Assembly (NCBI GenBank): GCA_964035575.1 | Contig: OZ037865.1 | Span: 372,001 to 436,000, forward strand | DNA length: 64,000 nucleotides | Direction of reading: 5' to 3' | DNA from: Rhynchopus sp. YZ270_cl-10 | Taxonomy: Eukaryota > Euglenozoa > Diplonemea > Diplonemida > Diplonemidae | Shown: positions 38,444-48,122 of the stretch, one piece after another | How the letters are laid out: every line of letters begins with the position of its first letter | Position numbering within the stretch: the first letter of the stretch is position 1 | Made by a program: the position numbers and the translations under genes | Notes under the pieces: generated by a model | What the model was told of the DNA's origin: nothing | The model's input: the letters and a program-made list of their open reading frames with translations, nothing else | Databases searched by the model: none

Positions 38444-40599
38444 CTACTCTCTGGAGCCACGGCCCCCTCCGCTGCTGCCTCTGCCCCTGCCACCACCGCC
38501 GCGCCTGTTTGTGGATGTGTTTCATTGTTTGAATGATTCAAGTGTCTTCATGTTTTTTTTAAATATAAGAGAGGGCTGTTTTTACATACGAGCCAGAGCC
38601 ACTGTTGCTGGCACCGCCACCACTGTTGTTGTTGCTGTTGCTCGGCCCACCACCGCCGCTCTTACCACGCCCACCACCGGACCCTTTGTTGTGCGGAATG
38701 ACTCCTGGGGCCGGTGCGCCACCACCTCCACCTCCCTTCGAATTCCCTTGAGGGCTGCTGCCGTGCTTGCCTCCTGAGCTTCCCTTGCTGCCACCACCAC
38801 CACCACCACCACCCCCTCCCCCTCCTCCACTCTTGCCACCACCACCACCACCCCCTCCGCTCTTTCCACCACCGCCCTTCGACGCCCCCTTCCCACCTGA
38901 GCTGCTCGAGCCCTTCCCACCCGAACTCTTACCCCCAGAAGACCCCTTCGAGTTGGAAGACTTGCCGCCGCCACCGCCCTTTGAGCCCTTGCTGCTGCGT
39001 GTGTGGGAGTGCCCTGTGTCGTGCTCGTAGCGCCCTCCGCTGTGGTCGTATGGCGCAGAGCTGCTTGGGGCGAGGCGCTTGGGCTCATCACGGATGTATT
39101 CTCCCTGTGGTCAGAGAGGTTGGGTGGTGTGAATACAGAAAGAAAACTTAAAGGAATGCATTCGCGCAAAATGTCACTACAAAGCAAATAAACAAGGTTG
39201 AACCCAAGCCTCTGCTTCGTCTCAAAAGTGTGTATATGTTCACATACCCCTGCTGAGTGGCCGCCTGTCGAGAAGTTTGTTAGAGTGTCAGCCTTGCTGG
39301 TGGGAAGCGGGGCGGGGGCTTCCTTCGGCTGCGGTGTTTGTGTTGTAATGTGTCCCCCTCGAAACCTTAACTTTTTTTTTTTGCACCCTTTTCCCATACC
39401 TTTGTATCCTTGAGCTCTTTCGGCTTCTTCTCTTTTATCTTCTTCCCGAACATGTCATACTCCTCTTCCTTCTGCACAACAACGAAGTTTGCTGGGAGCG
39501 CCGGCTCCTCGACCTTGCGCTCTTCACGCTTTGCGATCGGAGGTGCTACAGGGTTCAAGGACACGGTCACGGGCTCGTCGTCAAAGCTCACACCCTTCTT
39601 GGCCGCAGCCCCTCCCGCTGTCTGCACTTCCGCAGATTCATCCTTCTTCTTGCCGGAGTGTGACCCTGGCCAGCGTTTCTGGGATGCTTCGGTGTGCAGC
39701 ATCTTGCATGACGTACCACGAAAGCATTTCCCCTTTTCAAAGTCGTGGCAGATGCGGTCCTTTCCGCCCTTCGCGTCTTTGCCTCCTCCTTTGCCACCTC
39801 CCTTTCCTCCTCCTTCTTCATAGTGCGGTGCAGCAGTGGCCTGCTTCGAGGAAGGCCCCATCGCGCGTTTGTAGTCCGCAGCTTCGACGTCGATTTCACG
39901 CTTTTTTTTGGGCTCGTCTTCGTCGGTTTCTGGCTTGAATGCCTCTTCTGGCTTCTCTGGGATGATGTCTTCCGCCCCTTTCCTTCCAAACGGCATAAAC
40001 GGAGGTGCACCTAGATCTTTCCCTGCACTGTTCCCCCTTGCCGCGGCCACCCTTTTTTTTATGTTGTATTCTTGCTCGAGGTGGTCCACCGCTCCTCCAC
40101 GCAGGGTGAAGGTGTCTGATTTGATAACAAACATTCCCCCACGATGTGCTATGTTGTTCAGCAACACCTTCGACCCCGGCAAAGGCATTTGATTGAGATG
40201 CGAATTCGTCGAAAGCTCTACACACGTAACAGAAGTATGCCCATCTGTTGCCTTGATTTTGTACAATCGTCCGGCACGGTTGAAACGTGAGGCTTCTTTT
40301 GTCATCGCAAATTCGTCTTGAGGGGCGTCGTCGTCTCCGGTCTGAATTTTAGGTAGTGTCATATCACGGATGCCCTCGACCTGGAGAAGATGAGTTCCCT
40401 TGAGGGATGCTGCGCCGCCCAGGGTCGCCACGTCGCGCCCAAGGTAGTCCTCGCCCCATTCTGAGATGTCGCGGTACTTCAACTCCTCGTACAGTGTTTC
40501 GACGTCGTCGACGCCCGCCTCCTCAGAAATCTCGGTTAACGCAGCGACGTTCACCCGCAAGGAGTATTTGGCCAACAGCTTCGCCGCGATGCCCTCCAT
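38444..40599 (-). CDS. TDRD3: TDRD3/RMI1-type OB-fold protein with CCCH finger and RGG tail
   Basis: Five exons, phases matching: 39400-40599, 39248-39328, 38590-39104, 38444-38504 form four coding exons after the start ATG 40599, plus any upstream 5'UTR exon; 618 aa. Residues about 1-220 match the DUF1767/OB fold of TDRD3 and RMI1: LLQVEGIRDMTLPKIQ, ATDGHTSVTCVELS, LPGSKVLLNN and the TDRD3-like APPFMPFGRK. These domains bind topoisomerase 3. A CCCH zinc finger follows (CHDFEKGKCFRGTSCKMLH, about 300). The last 190 residues are Gly/Ser-rich and end in RGG motifs (SRGGGGRGRGSSGGGRGSRE). Animal TDRD3 has UBA and Tudor domains instead of this finger; none is visible here. Probable RNA/topoisomerase adaptor. 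Confidence 0.85.
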
Positions 40600-41721
40600 T
40601 TTATGTGTTGTGCCCTTCAAAAGTATTGAGGAAAGGAGGGGGGTGTGTGTGGAGAAAATAAGGCCCAAATGCCCAGTTACGTCAACAGAGCCCTGGGGGG
40701 ATTTAGTCCCCGATTGGCGGGGAGGAGCTCCAGCACAAAATATCCTCAAAAAAACCGAAGAAGAAGAAGGGATAAAGGGTGACTGCTCGGGTGATTCAGA
40801 TCTTGCGAGAGGTGTGGACTGTGGTTAGTTCAGGACTGCGTCTGGTTAATATCTAGCTGTGCAGCACTTCATGTGCGCATCTTCCGATTTACAATGTTTG
40901 GTGTAACAAATAGGGGGAGAGTTTTGTTGTTTTTGTCAGCGGTTTTTTTTTTTTGTATTTTTTTTGTATGTTTTTTGTGGGGGGGTTGGGTGGGGGTTCT
41001 TTTCTTGCTTTTTTTTTCGATTATTGTGTGCTTCTCAGTCCTTCGGCTCTGTGCACATAACAAACAAAAAAAAAGACAAAATATAGTTGCAAGTCCCCAC
41101 CATTTCTTCTTCTTTTTTATTAATATTTTCCTTCCCATCCTTTTAGGTCCAAATCTTCTGGAGAAACCCATTTCATGCCTAATCGCTTTTCAAAATTCGT
41201 TTTTTCTTTTTTTTTCCTCTGAAAAAGAAAGTAGTAATAACTATAAAGCAAAGGCTTGAGGCGCAAAACTTTACGATTATTTATCTATATTTTGTGATTT
41301 CTCAAAAAGAGGAACGTCTTACAAAGACGACCCAAAAAAGTACAGCAGAAATTTAAAAAAAAAAAAAACAAGAAAAGTGAGAACACGTGTACCTAGAAAA
41401 GTGAGCAAACCCGCCAGACAGGAGGAGGGGAAAAATCCTAGAAAATAAAAGAAGGGGGTGAAAATATTGGGGGTAACGCCAATAAACTAAAAAAAAAAAA
41501 AAAAGGGAATTTCTTTTTCTCAGCTCGCGCTAGCTAAAGCGTAGAGCTTGAAAACAAAAAAAAAAAAAAAAACGTTTTTAAAAAAGTCAAACACAATCGT
41601 AAAAAAAAAAAGAGGCTTTTATTTTTTTTTAGAATTTTTTTTGAAAAAGCGCCCACCCCCTCCCAATTCATATTCTCATTTTTTTTATTTTTGAAAAAAA
41701 AAAAAATTGAGATTAATAAAA
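40600..41721. other. intergenic, poly-T/poly-A rich
   Basis: No gene or dispersed repeat recognised; A/T homopolymers dominate 40.87-41.70 kb. Confidence 0.6.
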
Positions 41722-42081
41722 TCACATCTTCTCTCCAGAGAAGCCAGCGTCGACCTTCTTGAAGTTGTCGAGACGCATTTCCCAGTCCCAGATGTCGTCT
41801 CCCTTCTTTTGGCACGAGAAGTTCATTTCGAAGGCGTCCCCGGTTCCGGAGAGGCCGGCTGCGACAGGCATGCTTCCGTTCACAACAAGCTTCAGTCCGT
41901 CTTTGCCTCCGAGTTTAACAGTCTCAGCGTTCATGCCAAGCGTGATACGCTTGTGGTCCAAAGGCGCTGCGAGGCCCGCCTTGGCGTGGTCTCTCTTCAC
42001 GAAAAGGCAGATCTGGCTCTCAAGGTGGTCACGGTCCTCATCGCTGAGCTGGGAAGAGTTGCAGTAGGCGGGGGCTCCCAT
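41722..42081 (-). CDS. conserved-looking 119-aa protein of unknown function
   Basis: Single exon from ATG 42081 (MGAPAYCNSSQLSDEDRDHL). Small, soluble and mixed-charge, no signal peptide or membrane segment. Two beta-rich runs (HKRITLGMNAETVKLGG; LKLVVNGSMPVAAGL) and a Trp-containing C-terminal part (DDIWDWEMRLDNF) suggest a compact beta fold. Codon use matches neighbours. I do not recognise the family. Confidence 0.75.
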   Translation of the reverse strand: MGAPAYCNSSQLSDEDRDHLESQICLFVKRDHAKAGLAAPLDHKRITLGMNAETVKLGGKDGLKLVVNGSMPVAAGLSGTGDAFEMNFSCQKKGDDIWDWEMRLDNFKKVDAGFSGEKM

Positions 42082-42179
42082 TTTGTGTTTAAAAAAAGGG
42101 GGGTGGGTTTTTTGAGAAATATAGCAACTCTGTATTTTGGTGTATTAAAGGGTGTGGGGGGGGAGAAAGAAAGTATATT

Positions 42180-42274
42180 TGTAATGCAAAGCCCTCTCGT
42201 GTACCTTACCAGTTGACCAGCTGTACCGGGGGGGGTGGACACCCAACCATGCAGTCCTACATCTATTTCGTGAG
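42180..42274 (+). repeat. family D repeat, 3'-truncated
   Basis: TTGTAATGCAAAGCCCTCTC, GACCAGCTGTACCGG, GGTGGACACCCAACCATGC, CATCTATTTCGTG. Confidence 0.75.
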
Positions 42275-42303
42275 AGAGAGAGACTCAGAGAGGGAGGGAG
42301 AAA

Positions 42304-42366
42304 AAGTGAAGTTGATAGTGCAAGCGCCGGGACGCAGGGCACTGACACTCCGGCGGATTATCGAAA
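42304..42366 (+). repeat. family B repeat, GC variant
   Basis: AAGTGAAGTTGATAGTGCAAGC, GGGACGCAGGGCACTGACAC, TCCGGCGGATTATCGA. Confidence 0.65.
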
Positions 42367-42692
42367 AAAAAGTGGGTGGGGGGTCTTATTTGGAAGCTGG
42401 AGAGGGAAGTGTGTGAAACTCACCCCCCTGTTTTTGCAATAACTCTTAGTCTCTAGAAAAAAATAGTAATTGATACAAAAAGAATAATGGGGACGCAAGA
42501 ACTACGGTTGGATTGATGCATTTAACAAAATGCCGTTTTTTTTTAATCACCCGCCTTTGAGCTCTATTAACTTGCGCTGAGTAACACAAGTTGGGATGCG
42601 TCATAAAAGAGGGAAAAAAAGAGAGAGAACAAAAAATAAATAAATCTACGTACCTTTTGCACTAATAAACAATTCATAAAAAATAAAGAAAA

Positions 42693-42737
42693 AGGTTATA
42701 AGATGATCCTAAGCCTCTCATGCTTAGTCACCTTAAC
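42693..42737 (+). repeat. family A repeat, near consensus
   Basis: AAGGTTATAAGATGATCC, TAAGC, loop CTCTCAT, GCTTAGTCACCTTAAC. Confidence 0.75.
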
Positions 42738-42932
42738 TAAATCTTGAATGTTGAAGACAAGACAGCCCTGCAGCGGAGAAGCAGTGCACTGCTCCCGCCG
42801 AGCATTTTTTTTTTTATGCGTGCATGTGTACATCTTAGAAAAAAATCCCCCAAGTGTTTTTTTTTTGCTTTGTTTTTGTTTTTCAATAGCATCTAAAGAA
42901 ATCGAATTCAGAGAAAAGCGCACTTTTTTTTT

Positions 42933-43956
42933 TCAAAAATCGTCATCGAACTGCATGAAGGCAGAAGTGTTCTCCTCAATGAATTGCCTCACCTGTAAGA
43001 TGTGTGTGTTGCGTAGTTTAGGATGCATACTCTCCCCCCTTTGCTCTGTCCAGTTTGATTTGGAAAATTCTCGAGAGACCCGTTTCTTTGCTTGTTTCGC
43101 TCAAAAGACTCTCAAACTGGGAGAAAGACAAAAAAATTTCAACAGTTTGGTACGACTGGCGGTACCCAACCATGCCGGCCTACATTCATTTCGTGGTTTA
43201 CACAAATGGGTCATTTGCTGTTCCTTTTCACAAAAAAATAGGGGGGGACATTACCAGATTAACATCAGAGTGCTGAAGGGCAGCTTTGAACTCTCCGTTC
43301 TTGTAGATCTGGAAGGTTGGGATCTTTTCGACCCCGCATTTGCTGTGCACATCCATCAGCTTGTCTCTGTCCACTTTGAAGAAGGCCGCATCAGGGAAGG
43401 ATGCTGCTAACCCTGGCAGATGCGGCTTGATTCTGCTGCACGGCGCACACCAATCTGCGTAAAAGTCAAACACTGTGTAACGGTCTCCGCTCACCAACTC
43501 CTGGAATTGCTCGGCAGAGGCCACGGAAGGCAAGGTGGGGAGACGTTCCGAGCTGATCTCCTCCTGCAGCAGCGTTGCATTGTCAACACTCCCGAAGGCC
43601 ACCGTCTTGAGAGCAACCCCAGAACGGAAGAGCTTCACGCAGGGTGCGGTGGATACTCCCAGCTCAAAGGCGATTTCGCCGCTTTCGTCGTCTGCCTCAA
43701 GACGCACCAAGGCTACGTCAGCGCTGTGCCCCTGCATTGCGGTGTCCACAGCAGCCTCCGCCGCGTCACTTCTCTCAGGCAGCCAGCCAGCACAAAAGAC
43801 CACCACCCGGAGTGTCGCATCTGAGACGAAGGTGCTGACCGCATCCACATCGTTCAGCCGTTGGAACCTCTCCTGTACACGCTTCTGACGTTTCGCTGCA
43901 TGCAAGGTAACATCAGTAGACTCAGATTCGACTTCAGAAATCGTTCGTTTCGTCAT
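42933..43956 (-). CDS. double-thioredoxin-fold protein
   Basis: Exons 43255-43956 and 42933-42992 (donor GTAATG, acceptor CTTACAG, phase 0), 253 aa. After a charged head (about 1-35) the first thioredoxin-like fold (about 36-135) lacks the CxxC (FCAGWLPERS). The second (about 145-250) is canonical: DFYADWCAPCSRIKPH with the WCxPC active site and the cis-Pro region KIPTFQIYKNGEF. It resembles the thioredoxin part of tandem Trx proteins; there is no glutaredoxin domain. Probably a cytosolic disulfide reductase. Its intron holds a family D repeat, antisense. Confidence 0.85.
43135..43204 (+). repeat. family D repeat, 3' half, intronic
   Basis: GGTACGACTGGCGGTACC (self-pairing), CAACCATGCCGGCC, CATTCATTTCGTGGTTTAC; within the thioredoxin gene intron. 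Confidence 0.7.
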
Positions 43957-43996
43957 TTTTTAGAAGGGCAGAGGGGGGTGTGTGGGTTTTGCTGAG

Positions 43997-44108
43997 TGGG
44001 TGAGATGTTGAGCAGCGAAAGGGGTGTGTGGTGACATAATGCAAAAATATTAATGTACTCTTTGTTGATTTTAAGAACGTGGGGCGGGCGGTAGGGGTAA
44101 AAGAGTTG
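43997..44108. repeat. duplicated 112-bp block, copy 1
   Basis: Nearly identical to 46864-46976 (GGTGAGATGTTGAGCAGCGA through GGGCGGGCGGTAGGGG). It sits upstream of the thioredoxin gene here, and upstream of LRR gene 1 in the other copy. Confidence 0.85.
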
Positions 44109-44110
44109 GG

Positions 44111-44187
44111 GCACCCCGCACCCCGCACCCCGCACCCCGCACCCCGCACCCCGCACCCCGCACCCCGCACCCCGCACCCCGCACCCC
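44111..44187. repeat. 7-bp minisatellite, 11 units
   Basis: Eleven perfect GCACCCC units. Short remnants of the same unit occur at 47058-47072 and 48038-48050, each near an LRR copy. Confidence 0.9.
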
Positions 44188-44357
44188 CTCTACCCTTCCC
44201 CAAACTGTGGCCCTGTGGAAACACATGTTTAAAGTGATCTGTGGTTGGGTTCCACATCCGAATATGTATGTTCCCAGTCCGGGATTGATTCAAACGTCCA
44301 TAGAAACGCATTTTTAAAGAAAAAAATTCCACCACCACAACCACCCCATCCTGAGCA

Positions 44358-46733
44358 CTACTCTACTCGGGTATTGTGCACCATCAGCACCAGACAAACA
44401 GAATTAAACAAACAACCAAAAATGAAAGATAAAATTGGCCATTTCTCGCACACTTCTTGGGGGAGGAAGAACCGCCCAATCGCCATGAGTGCTCGCAGGG
44501 CACAGCGGTCCACTTTCGAATACGTCGTGCACCAGGGAAGGCGACCATACGGAAGTGTGTTTATGAATGGTCGCAAGCCAGGGAGGTCCACTCTCCACAA
44601 CGACGTGCACCCGGAGAGGAAACCGTTTCCAATCGAGGTGACTGCTTGAAGTCCAGTGAGGTCCACTACCGTCAACGATGTACAGCCATGGAGAAACTCG
44701 TCTCCAATCGAGGTGACTGCAAGCATGCCAGTGAAGTCCACAGTTGACAATGCTGTGCAGCCATGGAGGAACGCATTACCAATCGAGGTGACTGCACGTA
44801 GGTAGGTGAAGTCCACCATTGACAACGACGTGCACTCGAAGAGAAACCAGTGTCCAATCGAGGTGACTGCTTGCAAGCTGCTGAGATCTACTGTCAACAA
44901 TGCTGTGCAACGCGAGAGAAAGCTGTTCCCGATCGAGGTGACTGCTTGAAGTCCAGTAAGGCCCACTGTCGTCAACGCCGTGCACCCGGAGAGGAACCAG
45001 TCTCCAAGCGAGGTGACTGCGAGCATGCCAGTGAGGTCCACTGTCAACAACGCTGTGCAGCTATCGAGAAACTCGTCTCCAATCGCAGTAACTGCTTGCA
45101 ATGCGCTGAGGTCCACTGTCGTCAACCCTGTGCACCAGGAGAGGAAGCAGTCTCCAATGGAGGTGATTGCTTTCAAGCCGCTGAGGTCCACTGTCGTCAA
45201 CGCTTTGCAATGCGAGAAGAAGCTGTTCCCAATGGAGGTGACTGCCTGCAAGCCGCTGAGGTCCACTGTCAACAACGCTGTGCAGCCATCAAGAAAATTG
45301 TTACCAATCGAGGTGACTGCTTGCAATCCGGTGAGGTCCATTATCGACAACGTCGTGCACCCGTAGAGGAAACGGTCTCCGATCGAGGTGACTGCTTTCA
45401 AGCCGCTGAGGTTGACTGTCGACAACGTTGTGCAATTCGAGAGGAAGCTGTTCGCAATGGAGGTGACTGCCTGCAATCCGGTGAGGTCCACCATCGACAA
45501 CGTCGTGCACCCGTGGAGGAAATGGTCTCCAATCGAGGTGACTGCTTTCAAGCCGCTGAGGTCGACTGTCGACAACATTGTGCACCCGGAGAGGAACCAG
45601 TCTCGAATTGAGGTGACTGCCTGCAAGCCGCTGAGATCCACTGTCGTCAACGCTGTGCAGCCATGGAGAAAATCATTACCAATCGAGGTGGCTGCTCGAA
45701 GTCCAGTGAGTTCAAGTGTCGTCAACGCTGTGCACCCGGAGAGGAACCAGTCTCCAAGCGAGGTGACTGCCTGCAAGCCACTAAGGTCCACTGTCATCAA
45801 CGCTTTGCAACGCGAGAGGAAGCTGTCCCCAATCGAGGTGACTGCCTGCAAGCCGCTGAGGTCCACCATCGACAACGCCGTGCACTCGTTGATGAAGCAG
45901 TCTCCAATCGAGGTGACTGCTTGAAGTCCAGTAAGGCCCACTGTCAACAACTCTGTGCATCCGGAGAGGAACCAGTCTCCAATCGAGGTAACTGCATGTA
46001 AGCTGCTGAGGTCCACTACCGTCAACGCTGTGCAACACGAGAGAAAGCTGTCCCCAATCGAGGTGACTGCCTGCAGGTCGGGGAGGTCCACTGTTGACAA
46101 CCACGTGCACTCGTAGAGAAACCAGTCTCCAATCGCAGTAACTGCTTTAAGTCCGCTGAGGTCCACTGCCGTCAACGTCGTGCACCCGGAGAGAAAATAG
46201 TCTCCAATCGAGGTGACTGCCAGCAAGCCGCTGAGGTCCACTGTCGACAACGTCGTGCAACGCGAGAAGAAGCTGTCACCAATTGCGGTGACGCAGGGCA
46301 ATGCAGGCAGGTCCAGTGTGGCGCCACAGTTGTCATCCACATCCGACACACCACTGAAACGAATGTGCGTCACTTCGCTACGTTCGAAGAAGAAGAAGTC
46401 TGGAATCTCAGTTGTAACTTCTGCCTGAAGAAGCAAGCTCGCCACCTTCGGATCCTCCACCTCCTCCAACCGTTCTACGGTAAGGTCCGTCTCACCTAAA
46501 GTGCGAAGTATTTCAATGTTTTCGTATTTATTCGTTTTCGTCAGCAAGACTGTGTCTCCAGCACTCAGCTGTGTGATGTCCACTATTTCGTTCTTCCCAC
46601 CAAAACCCATATGAAAGCTGTCTTCGCACAACCCCGTTGCAGCTGCCACCTTCTGCCGCATCGTCTTCGTTGTGTCGTCCTCACTCACCTCAATCACGCA
46701 CTCCTTCCCGAAGCCCTCAAAAAGCAGTTCCAT
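44358..46733 (-). CDS. BspA-type leucine-rich-repeat protein with ubiquitin-like head and C-terminal TM (copy 1)
   Basis: Single exon, 791 aa from ATG 46733. Residues about 1-66 (MELLFEGFGKECVIEVSEDD; RQKVAAATGLCEDSF) look like a beta-grasp ubiquitin-like domain. A linker then leads to about 23 repeats of 25 aa (75 bp) of pattern LQAVTSIGDxFLSGCTALTT + VDLSG, i.e. LRR_5/BspA-like repeats with a conserved Cys. The C-terminus has a degenerate cap (YGRLPWCTTYSKVDRC) and a likely membrane helix (WPILSFIFGCLFNSVCLVLM) with a five-residue tail. With no signal peptide the LRR may face the cytosol. Ligand unknown. Acceptor CACCATGCAG lies 20 bases upstream. Confidence 0.9.
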   Translation of the reverse strand: MELLFEGFGKECVIEVSEDDTTKTMRQKVAAATGLCEDSFHMGFGGKNEIVDITQLSAGDTVLLTKTNKYENIEILRTLGETDLTVERLEEVEDPKVASLLLQAEVTTEIPDFFFFERSEVTHIRFSGVSDVDDNCGATLDLPALPCVTAIGDSFFSRCTTLSTVDLSGLLAVTSIGDYFLSGCTTLTAVDLSGLKAVTAIGDWFLYECTWLSTVDLPDLQAVTSIGDSFLSCCTALTVVDLSSLHAVTSIGDWFLSGCTELLTVGLTGLQAVTSIGDCFINECTALSMVDLSGLQAVTSIGDSFLSRCKALMTVDLSGLQAVTSLGDWFLSGCTALTTLELTGLRAATSIGNDFLHGCTALTTVDLSGLQAVTSIRDWFLSGCTMLSTVDLSGLKAVTSIGDHFLHGCTTLSMVDLTGLQAVTSIANSFLSNCTTLSTVNLSGLKAVTSIGDRFLYGCTTLSIMDLTGLQAVTSIGNNFLDGCTALLTVDLSGLQAVTSIGNSFFSHCKALTTVDLSGLKAITSIGDCFLSWCTGLTTVDLSALQAVTAIGDEFLDSCTALLTVDLTGMLAVTSLGDWFLSGCTALTTVGLTGLQAVTSIGNSFLSRCTALLTVDLSSLQAVTSIGHWFLFECTSLSMVDFTYLRAVTSIGNAFLHGCTALSTVDFTGMLAVTSIGDEFLHGCTSLTVVDLTGLQAVTSIGNGFLSGCTSLWRVDLPGLRPFINTLPYGRLPWCTTYSKVDRCALRALMAIGRFFLPQEVCEKWPILSFIFGCLFNSVCLVLMVHNTRVE

Positions 46734-46863
46734 TTTTTTGTGTCTATCTCTGCATGGTGTGTTGGTGTGTTGTGGGGTGAGTGACAACAAGGCTCCGCGA
46801 AGTCGTCACAGCAGCAGCTTCGAAACGGAAAGAACAAATAGGTTGGAAAGGGCGTGCGTTCTC

Positions 46864-46976
46864 GTGGGTGAGATGTTGAGCAGCGAAAGGGGTGTGTGGT
46901 GACATAATGCAAAAATCTTAATGTACTCTTTGTTGATTTTAAGAACGTGGGGCGGGCGGTAGGGGTAAAAGAGTTG
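46864..46976. repeat. duplicated 112-bp block, copy 2
   Basis: Matches 43997-44108 with one or two mismatches; upstream of LRR gene 1. Confidence 0.85.
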
Positions 46977-47042
46977 CGGGGAAAGTGGGGGAGAGGTAGT
47001 TCCACAAACCTTCCCTCAACTCCTGTAGGGTTAGGTAAGGTA

Positions 47043-47090
47043 TTGAAATCAATGTTGGGGCACCCCGCACCCCAACATTGATTTCAACCC
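47043..47090. repeat. perfect hairpin palindrome
   Basis: TTGAAATCAATGTTGGGG faces CCCCAACATTGATTTCAA around a CACCCCGCA loop. Sequence to its left (CTGTAGGGTTAGGTAAGG) resembles 58700-58760. Confidence 0.8.
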
Positions 47091-47950
47091 CAAAATAGCG
47101 GAACAGTGTGTTCAGGGAGATTGTGAGAGAAAATGTGGTTGGGAAATGTAAAAAAAAACATCATCATGTGTTTTTGTTGAAAACGCTAATTTTTCGTCCG
47201 CCCTTTTTTTGTAGTTTCGACAACCTTTCCTTTTATATTGACGAAAGCGCATTCAAAAAACGTGAAAATACATTAGATTTTAAACTCCTATCACGTGATA
47301 GCAGACACGATTTTTCTTCGCAGATAAAAACCGTGAAAATCACTCCCACCGCTACCAAAACGAGTTCTGTTGAGAATCTACAGAACTCGGGGCGGGGGGG
47401 AACTGTATGCCAACCAATCCTTGGTTCTTGTTCAACGACCTGACCCGCAAAACCCACCCAAGAATTCAAGCACCATATCCCATCACACAATCCTCTCAAA
47501 TTTTAAATTAAACAAGCAGAAAAGATAAAAGGTTCGCAAGCTTCGCAGCTCGCCGCCCAAGCAGTAGTGCAACATAAAGGTGTCTACTTTTTCCTAATAT
47601 CAAACACATAAATGCCATACGCCTGAAACATGTGACACACAATATTACGTTGTGGAATACTTTTCCCATTCCCAAAAGTTTCAAAAAATAAGAAAAATAC
47701 ACAAAAAAAAACACGCGCATTTAGGTATTATCGAAAACACACAAAAACACACAAAAATACATAAAAACGCATAAAGAATACGCGCATAGTGAGTAAGGCG
47801 TGCGTTCTCTATCCATCCCACCACACATTCTTTCCCCCCACTGCAACCTACCGAGGTCGACGCGACGCTACTATCTTCACCTTTTACCCCTATGTCCTAC
47901 TCTGCTGCGTACAACGTTGCTGCACTTATCCTTACCGTGTACAGTCTGTA

Positions 47951-48029
47951 GTGCAGGACAACTGGAGAGGAAGTGGTCACCGATCGTGGTGACGGCAAGC
48001 AGCCCGGTTAGGTCTACTTTTGACAACGT
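47951..48029 (-). pseudogene. solo LRR repeat, relic of a third LRR gene
   Basis: One 25-aa unit on the minus strand (LSKVDLTGLLAVTTIGDHFL) next to GCACCCC minisatellite remnants. It is not connected to either intact LRR frame. Confidence 0.75.
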
Positions 48030-48122
48030 TTTGCACCCCGCACCCCCTCTACCTTTACCAAAAAATAAACGCATTTTAAAAGAAAAAAATTCCACTCCAC
48101 AACCACCCCTTCCTCCTGAGCA

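Larger units (their letters stand above)
42082..42932. other. intergenic with D, B and A repeats in series
   Basis: Three families in one direction: D at 42.18, B at 42.30, A at 42.69 kb. No gene. Confidence 0.6.
46734..48122. other. inter-LRR spacer with relics
   Basis: Contains the second copy of the 112-bp block, a perfect 18-bp-arm palindrome (47.04 kb) and a solo LRR unit (47.95 kb). No intact gene. Confidence 0.65.

Noticed and set aside
38767-39030. Pro-rich plus-strand frame
   Set aside because: Complement of the Gly-rich exon of the TDRD3-like gene.
41722-42081. Profilin-like identity for the 119-aa protein
   Set aside because: Length fits but no profilin motif (W/Y poly-Pro pocket, actin-binding loop) is present.
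44650-46430. Long plus-strand open frames opposite the LRR genes
   Set aside because: They are antisense shadows of the 75-bp LRR repeats (period divisible by three), repeated in register with the real genes.
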